Made by a program: the position numbers and the translations under genes
Assembly (NCBI GenBank): GCA_022825185.1
Contig: JAJDYK010000221.1
Location: forward strand, 1 to 16,728
Source of the DNA: Candidatus Latescibacterota bacterium
GTDB lineage: Bacteria; Latescibacterota; UBA2968; UBA8231
DNA: 16,728 nucleotides
Direction of reading: 5' to 3'
In this document: piece after piece, positions 14,172 through 16,728 of the stretch
Numbering within the stretch: position 1 is the stretch's first letter
Layout of the letters: every line of letters starts with the position of its first letter
Notes under the pieces: generated by a model
What the model was told of the DNA's origin: nothing
Database searches by the model: none
What the model saw: the letters and a program-made list of their open reading frames with translations, nothing else

Positions 14172-14672
14172 CTAGTCGGCGGCTGTCGCTTTGACTTGAC
14201 CCCAAGTCACGGCCTCAACAGCAGTGCTTATCTGGGGAGCGGTCCAGCTCGCGGGCACGATCGGCGACGCAACCCAGCGGCCGTTAACCTCAGCCTCCGC
14301 GGAAACGCCATAAACCACGGACTCGGGATTCGGCAGGTCTGGAAAAAGCTCCATACTGTACCGACCCTGAGCGGGTGTGGCTTCCACATGGCCCCACGGC
14401 ACGAAGGTGGGCTGTGTTTCGGCGGGCTCAACGATCTCTCCACCGGCTTCGACATCGATCTCATCGGGGTCGAAAACCTGCAAATAGATCGCGTAGCGGG
14501 TCGCATCTTCGACCTCCTCCCACTCGACCAGCACGAACTGGGACTGAGGGCTAGCAAGGCTGACCCTTACGTCTTCCGGTCCCATAAGCTCCATGGCACC
14601 GTGAGGACATTGCGCCCAAGCCGCGCTCGCGAACGCGAGGGCTACGCCGGCCATCAGCATCTGCTTTTTCAT
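14172..14672 (-). CDS. Small secreted protein with Fn3-like domain
   Basis: The 166-residue product begins with a clear Sec signal peptide (KKQMLMAGVALAFASAAWA, cleavage after A20). The residue before C22 is Q21, so a lipobox is absent and it is likely soluble and periplasmic or secreted. Residues about 34-140 resemble one fibronectin type III-like beta sandwich: FVLVEWEEVEDATRYAIYL (46-64) is the classic B-C strand pattern and WVASPIVPASW (133-143) a late strand. A short motif, WGxVxAT, occurs twice, at 93-99 and 157-163. The start is ATG 14672 with a strong AAGGAGG box seven bases upstream, much better than most genes here. It is a single-gene unit bounded by its own terminator. No function is recognisable; binding of a surface polymer is possible. 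Confidence 0.82.
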   Translation of the reverse strand: MKKQMLMAGVALAFASAAWAQCPHGAMELMGPEDVRVSLASPQSQFVLVEWEEVEDATRYAIYLQVFDPDEIDVEAGGEIVEPAETQPTFVPWGHVEATPAQGRYSMELFPDLPNPESVVYGVSAEAEVNGRWVASPIVPASWTAPQISTAVEAVTWGQVKATAAD

Positions 14673-14758
14673 AAGGCACCTCCTTAGAAAAGAGTAGATA
14701 CTATTAGTTAAAGTACCATTATTCCCGGCAAATTCCAAATTTTTATCTCCACCCGCCT

Positions 14759-15535
14759 CTATTGGTCGCCGCGTGGATCGGCGCGCAAGGTCGCTAGGTG
14801 ATCGGCGAGGACTTGCACGCCGTAGCGGAGGGCATTGCCGACGTTGAGGAAGCGATATCCCCAGCGAATTTTCTCTTGGATCTCGGACACGTCCATTAGC
14901 GTAGTGCCCACGGCGATTCCCGTGTCCGCTAGCTGTTGCGGCACGTCGCGCATGATTTGCTGCACTTGTTGCGACCCAGTTTCGGTGATCGTCCCCACGG
15001 TCGCCGACAGGTCCAACGGCCCGACGAAAATCACGTCAATGCCGGGCACGCGCTTGATCTCGTCCAAGTTGTCATAGGCCCGTTGGCTTTCAAGTTGGAG
15101 GACGACGAGCGTCTCTTCGTTGGCGGTTTTGATGACCTCGTTCCAGTCCGCGCCGGCGATGTGGGTCCACATGGGCGAGAGACCGCGCCGGCCTTCGGGA
15201 GCGTAGCGGGCGGCCTCGACGGCGGCTGCCGCTTCTGCGACTGTATCGACTTGGGGCACCATCACGGCGACTGCGCCCGCGTCGTACGCCTTCTTAATGA
15301 GCGCTGGGTCGTTCCATGCGACGCGCACCATGGGCGCGACGCCGCGCATCCGCGCCAGCACCAGAATTGAGTCGAGTGCTTCGGTGGCGTGGGGCATGTG
15401 TTCGGTGTCGGCCCAGATAAAATCGGGACCGGTGGAAATGATTGACCCGGCCACGTGTGGGGTGGGGGCCGACAGGCTGGTGCCGAGGAGGATTTCGCCG
15501 CTGCGCAAACGCGCTTTTAGGTTGTTGGGATACAT
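14759..15535 (-). CDS. HpcH/HpaI family aldolase
   Basis: The 258-residue TIM-barrel class II aldolase matches the usual family length of about 250-265. Visible active-site elements are DTEH with candidate base H46, R71 in MVRVAW, the metal ligand E149 in LQLES and metal ligand D175 in VGPLDLS. Enzymes of this family (HpcH, GarL, RhmA) split or join 2-keto-3-deoxy or 4-hydroxy-2-oxo acids with pyruvate. The precise substrate cannot be read from these motifs. The start ATG 15535 has GGAG seven bases upstream. It follows the uppP stop by 17 bases, probably in the same transcript. The divergent sugar-acid dehydratase-like gene at 16484 would fit as a pathway partner. Confidence 0.9.
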   Translation of the reverse strand: MYPNNLKARLRSGEILLGTSLSAPTPHVAGSIISTGPDFIWADTEHMPHATEALDSILVLARMRGVAPMVRVAWNDPALIKKAYDAGAVAVMVPQVDTVAEAAAAVEAARYAPEGRRGLSPMWTHIAGADWNEVIKTANEETLVVLQLESQRAYDNLDEIKRVPGIDVIFVGPLDLSATVGTITETGSQQVQQIMRDVPQQLADTGIAVGTTLMDVSEIQEKIRWGYRFLNVGNALRYGVQVLADHLATLRADPRGDQ

Positions 15536-15552
15536 GGATAGCTCCGTTGGAA

Positions 15553-16362
15553 TTAGCCGTACAGTGAGTAGAAGATGAGGCCGCCGAGCAGGATGCGGTA
15601 GGCGGCAAACGAGTAAGTGCCGTGGCGCTGGAGGAAGCGGAGTAGGAAGCCGATGGACAGGTAGCCGCTGACCGCGGCGGCGAAGATCCCCAACACCAAA
15701 CTCAGCAGCCCGGCGCTGCCTAATCCCCCTTCAAGCAGGGCGAATAGTTGTAGGAGGCCGCTGGCGCCAATGGCTGGCAGGCCGAGCAAAAAGGAGAAGC
15801 GGGCGGCATCGGCGCGCTGGAGGCCCACGAAAAGCCCGCCCATGATGGTTGAACCGGACCGCGAACACCCGGGAATCAGGGCGAGGGCTTGGCACAGGCC
15901 GATGAGCTGGATCGACCAGAAGCCGAGATCCTGCATGGTGCGCTCGCGCCGCCCCACGCGCTCGGCCAGTATCAAAAACAGCGCGAGGACGATCAAGCTC
16001 GTGGCGATGAGGGGGAGTTGGCGCGCCTCGGTCTCGATAAAGTCGCGTCCCCCGAGGCCGAGCACGGCAATGGGAATGGTGCCCACGGCAATAGACCACG
16101 CCATGCGGCAGTCAGGGCTGTGGTTGAAGTTGCGGTGTACCGCTCCTTGCAGCGCGGCGACGACTAGCCTTTTGACATCGGCGGTAAAGTACGCGAATAC
16201 AGCCGCGAGCGTCCCCAGTTGGATCACCGCAGAAAATGCCGCGCCTGGATCGTCCCAGCCGAGAAAATGGGGGACTACCCGCAGGTGAGCGGTGCTGCTG
16301 ATGGGCAGGAATTCGGTCAGACCTTGGACTAGGCCTAAGATGAGTGCTTGTAGCCAGTGCAT
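15553..16362 (-). CDS. uppP: Undecaprenyl-diphosphate phosphatase
   Basis: The 269-residue membrane protein is close to the 273 residues of E. coli UppP (BacA). The first signature is QGLTEFLPISSTAHL (13-27), with catalytic E17 and H26. The second is PGCSRSGST (164-172), with the phosphate-binding R168 and nearby serines. About seven to eight helices are visible. The enzyme removes phosphate from undecaprenyl diphosphate so that the lipid can carry new peptidoglycan or polysaccharide units. It also gives bacitracin resistance when abundant. It is first in a likely two-gene unit with the aldolase. The start ATG 16362 is at the family's usual N terminus, but I see no good ribosome binding site. 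Confidence 0.95.
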   Translation of the reverse strand: MHWLQALILGLVQGLTEFLPISSTAHLRVVPHFLGWDDPGAAFSAVIQLGTLAAVFAYFTADVKRLVVAALQGAVHRNFNHSPDCRMAWSIAVGTIPIAVLGLGGRDFIETEARQLPLIATSLIVLALFLILAERVGRRERTMQDLGFWSIQLIGLCQALALIPGCSRSGSTIMGGLFVGLQRADAARFSFLLGLPAIGASGLLQLFALLEGGLGSAGLLSLVLGIFAAAVSGYLSIGFLLRFLQRHGTYSFAAYRILLGGLIFYSLYG

Positions 16363-16413
16363 GGAGGGATTAAGCTAACCGTCGCCGCCCGCCCCGACAA
16401 GGACGGTGCGCCC

Positions 16414-16443
16414 TTGACAAAAACGCGGGCCAGTGTGCAGAAT
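16414..16443 (+). promoter_or_regulatory. Sigma70-like promoter for the enolase-superfamily gene
   Basis: TTGACA (16414-16419) is a perfect -35 box. CAGAAT (16438-16443), 18 bases further, matches four of six -10 positions. Initiation near 16450 would leave a leader of about 34 bases ending in the AAGGAG ribosome binding site (16473-16478). This is the most convincing promoter in the window. Confidence 0.6.
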
Positions 16444-16483
16444 ACCCCTGATTTGCACCAACAACCACCAACAAGGAGACCTC

Positions 16484-16728
16484 ATGCCCGTTATCATTAA
16501 AGACGTTCAAACCATTCTCACCCAACCGGCCGGCTCCCGCTTGGTCATCGTCAAAATTATTACGTCGGACGACGGCCTGTACGGACTCGGTTGCGCGACC
16601 TTCACTCAGCGCTTCCACGCCGTGCATACGGCCATCGAGCAGCATTTCAAGCCCTTTCTCATTGGCCGCGATGTGGATCGCATCGAAGAAACGTGGCAGA
16701 TGTTGATGGTCAACGGCTATTGGCGCAA
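16484..16728 (+). CDS. Mandelate racemase/enolase superfamily protein, ManD/RspA-like (3' end cut by window edge)
   Basis: I translated this open frame directly; 81 residues are visible before the right edge. It is the N-terminal capping domain of an enolase-superfamily acid-sugar dehydratase. The pattern GLYGLGCATF followed by LIGRDVDRIEETWQ and GYWR is what I know from RspA/D-mannonate dehydratase (ManD) relatives. Such enzymes remove water from sugar acids such as D-mannonate to give 2-keto-3-deoxy acids. The catalytic Lys/His and metal-binding residues lie beyond the window, so activity cannot be judged. ATG 16484 has AAGGAG five bases upstream, and a good promoter precedes it. It is divergent from uppP and the aldolase gene. 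Confidence 0.85.
   Translation, partial: MPVIIKDVQTILTQPAGSRLVIVKIITSDDGLYGLGCATFTQRFHAVHTAIEQHFKPFLIGRDVDRIEETWQMLMVNGYWR

Noticed and set aside
14605..14672. Lipoprotein signal in the Fn3-like secreted protein because of Cys after AWAQ
   Set aside because: The lipobox needs a small residue (Gly, Ala or Ser) just before the Cys; here it is Gln, and AWA gives a good signal peptidase I site.

Overview
This window looks like chromosome from a GC-rich, uncultured Gram-negative bacterium. The Big-1 (bacterial Ig-like) repeat protein at the left edge, the RspA/ManD-type enolase at the right edge, the HpcH/HpaI aldolase and the unfamiliar two-gene unit near 13-14 kb remind me of candidate phyla such as Latescibacterota or Poribacteria. 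That placement is from memory, not from a search. I see no rRNA, tRNA, CRISPR array, insertion sequence or phage gene, and no gap between genes longer than about 190 bases.

Layout. (1) 1-1085, minus: 5' part of a secreted protein with a signal peptide, an acidic/Ser-Thr linker and at least two 99-residue Big-1 repeats. A perfect 12-bp inverted repeat lies inside its likely promoter. (2) 1270-1796, minus: a MerC-type four-helix membrane protein whose start overlaps a 36-codon reading frame. This stretch is visibly more AT-rich than what follows. (3) 1810-4930, minus: sixA-like phosphohistidine phosphatase, PTS EIIA (PtsN-like) protein and a BatA/von Willebrand A membrane protein. The last begins at TTG, in the same frame as ptsN, seven codons past its TAG stop. 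(4) 5037-12825, plus: an exopolysaccharide or O-antigen type cluster made of a YjbQ-fold protein with a long C-terminal extension, phosphomannomutase/phosphoglucomutase, O-antigen ligase/polymerase, GT4 glycosyltransferase, membrane GT2 glycosyltransferase and polyprenyl-phosphate sugar-1-phosphate transferase. (5) 12849-14065, minus: two ATGA-coupled genes of unknown function. (6) 14172-14672, minus: a small secreted Fn3-like protein with a strong ribosome binding site and a clear intrinsic terminator. (7) 14759-16362, minus: uppP and an HpcH/HpaI aldolase, 17 bases apart. (8) 16484 to the right edge, plus: 5' part of a ManD/RspA-like enolase-superfamily gene behind a promoter with a perfect -35 box.

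How the genes fit together. The plus-strand cluster would make a hexose phosphate donor precursor, load the first sugar on undecaprenyl phosphate, extend the glycan and polymerise or ligate it. UppP, encoded nearby, recycles the lipid carrier. No flippase, outer-membrane export channel or chain-length regulator is in the window, so those would have to be elsewhere. The sixA-ptsN pairing joins a phosphohistidine phosphatase to a phosphohistidine carrier. The enolase-superfamily protein and the aldolase fit a dehydratase-then-aldolase route for sugar acids. The least explained items are the inverted-repeat operator, the 36-codon frame ahead of the MerC gene, the sixA-ptsN-batA unit with its TAG/TTG junction, the extended YjbQ protein and the 286/119-residue gene pair.
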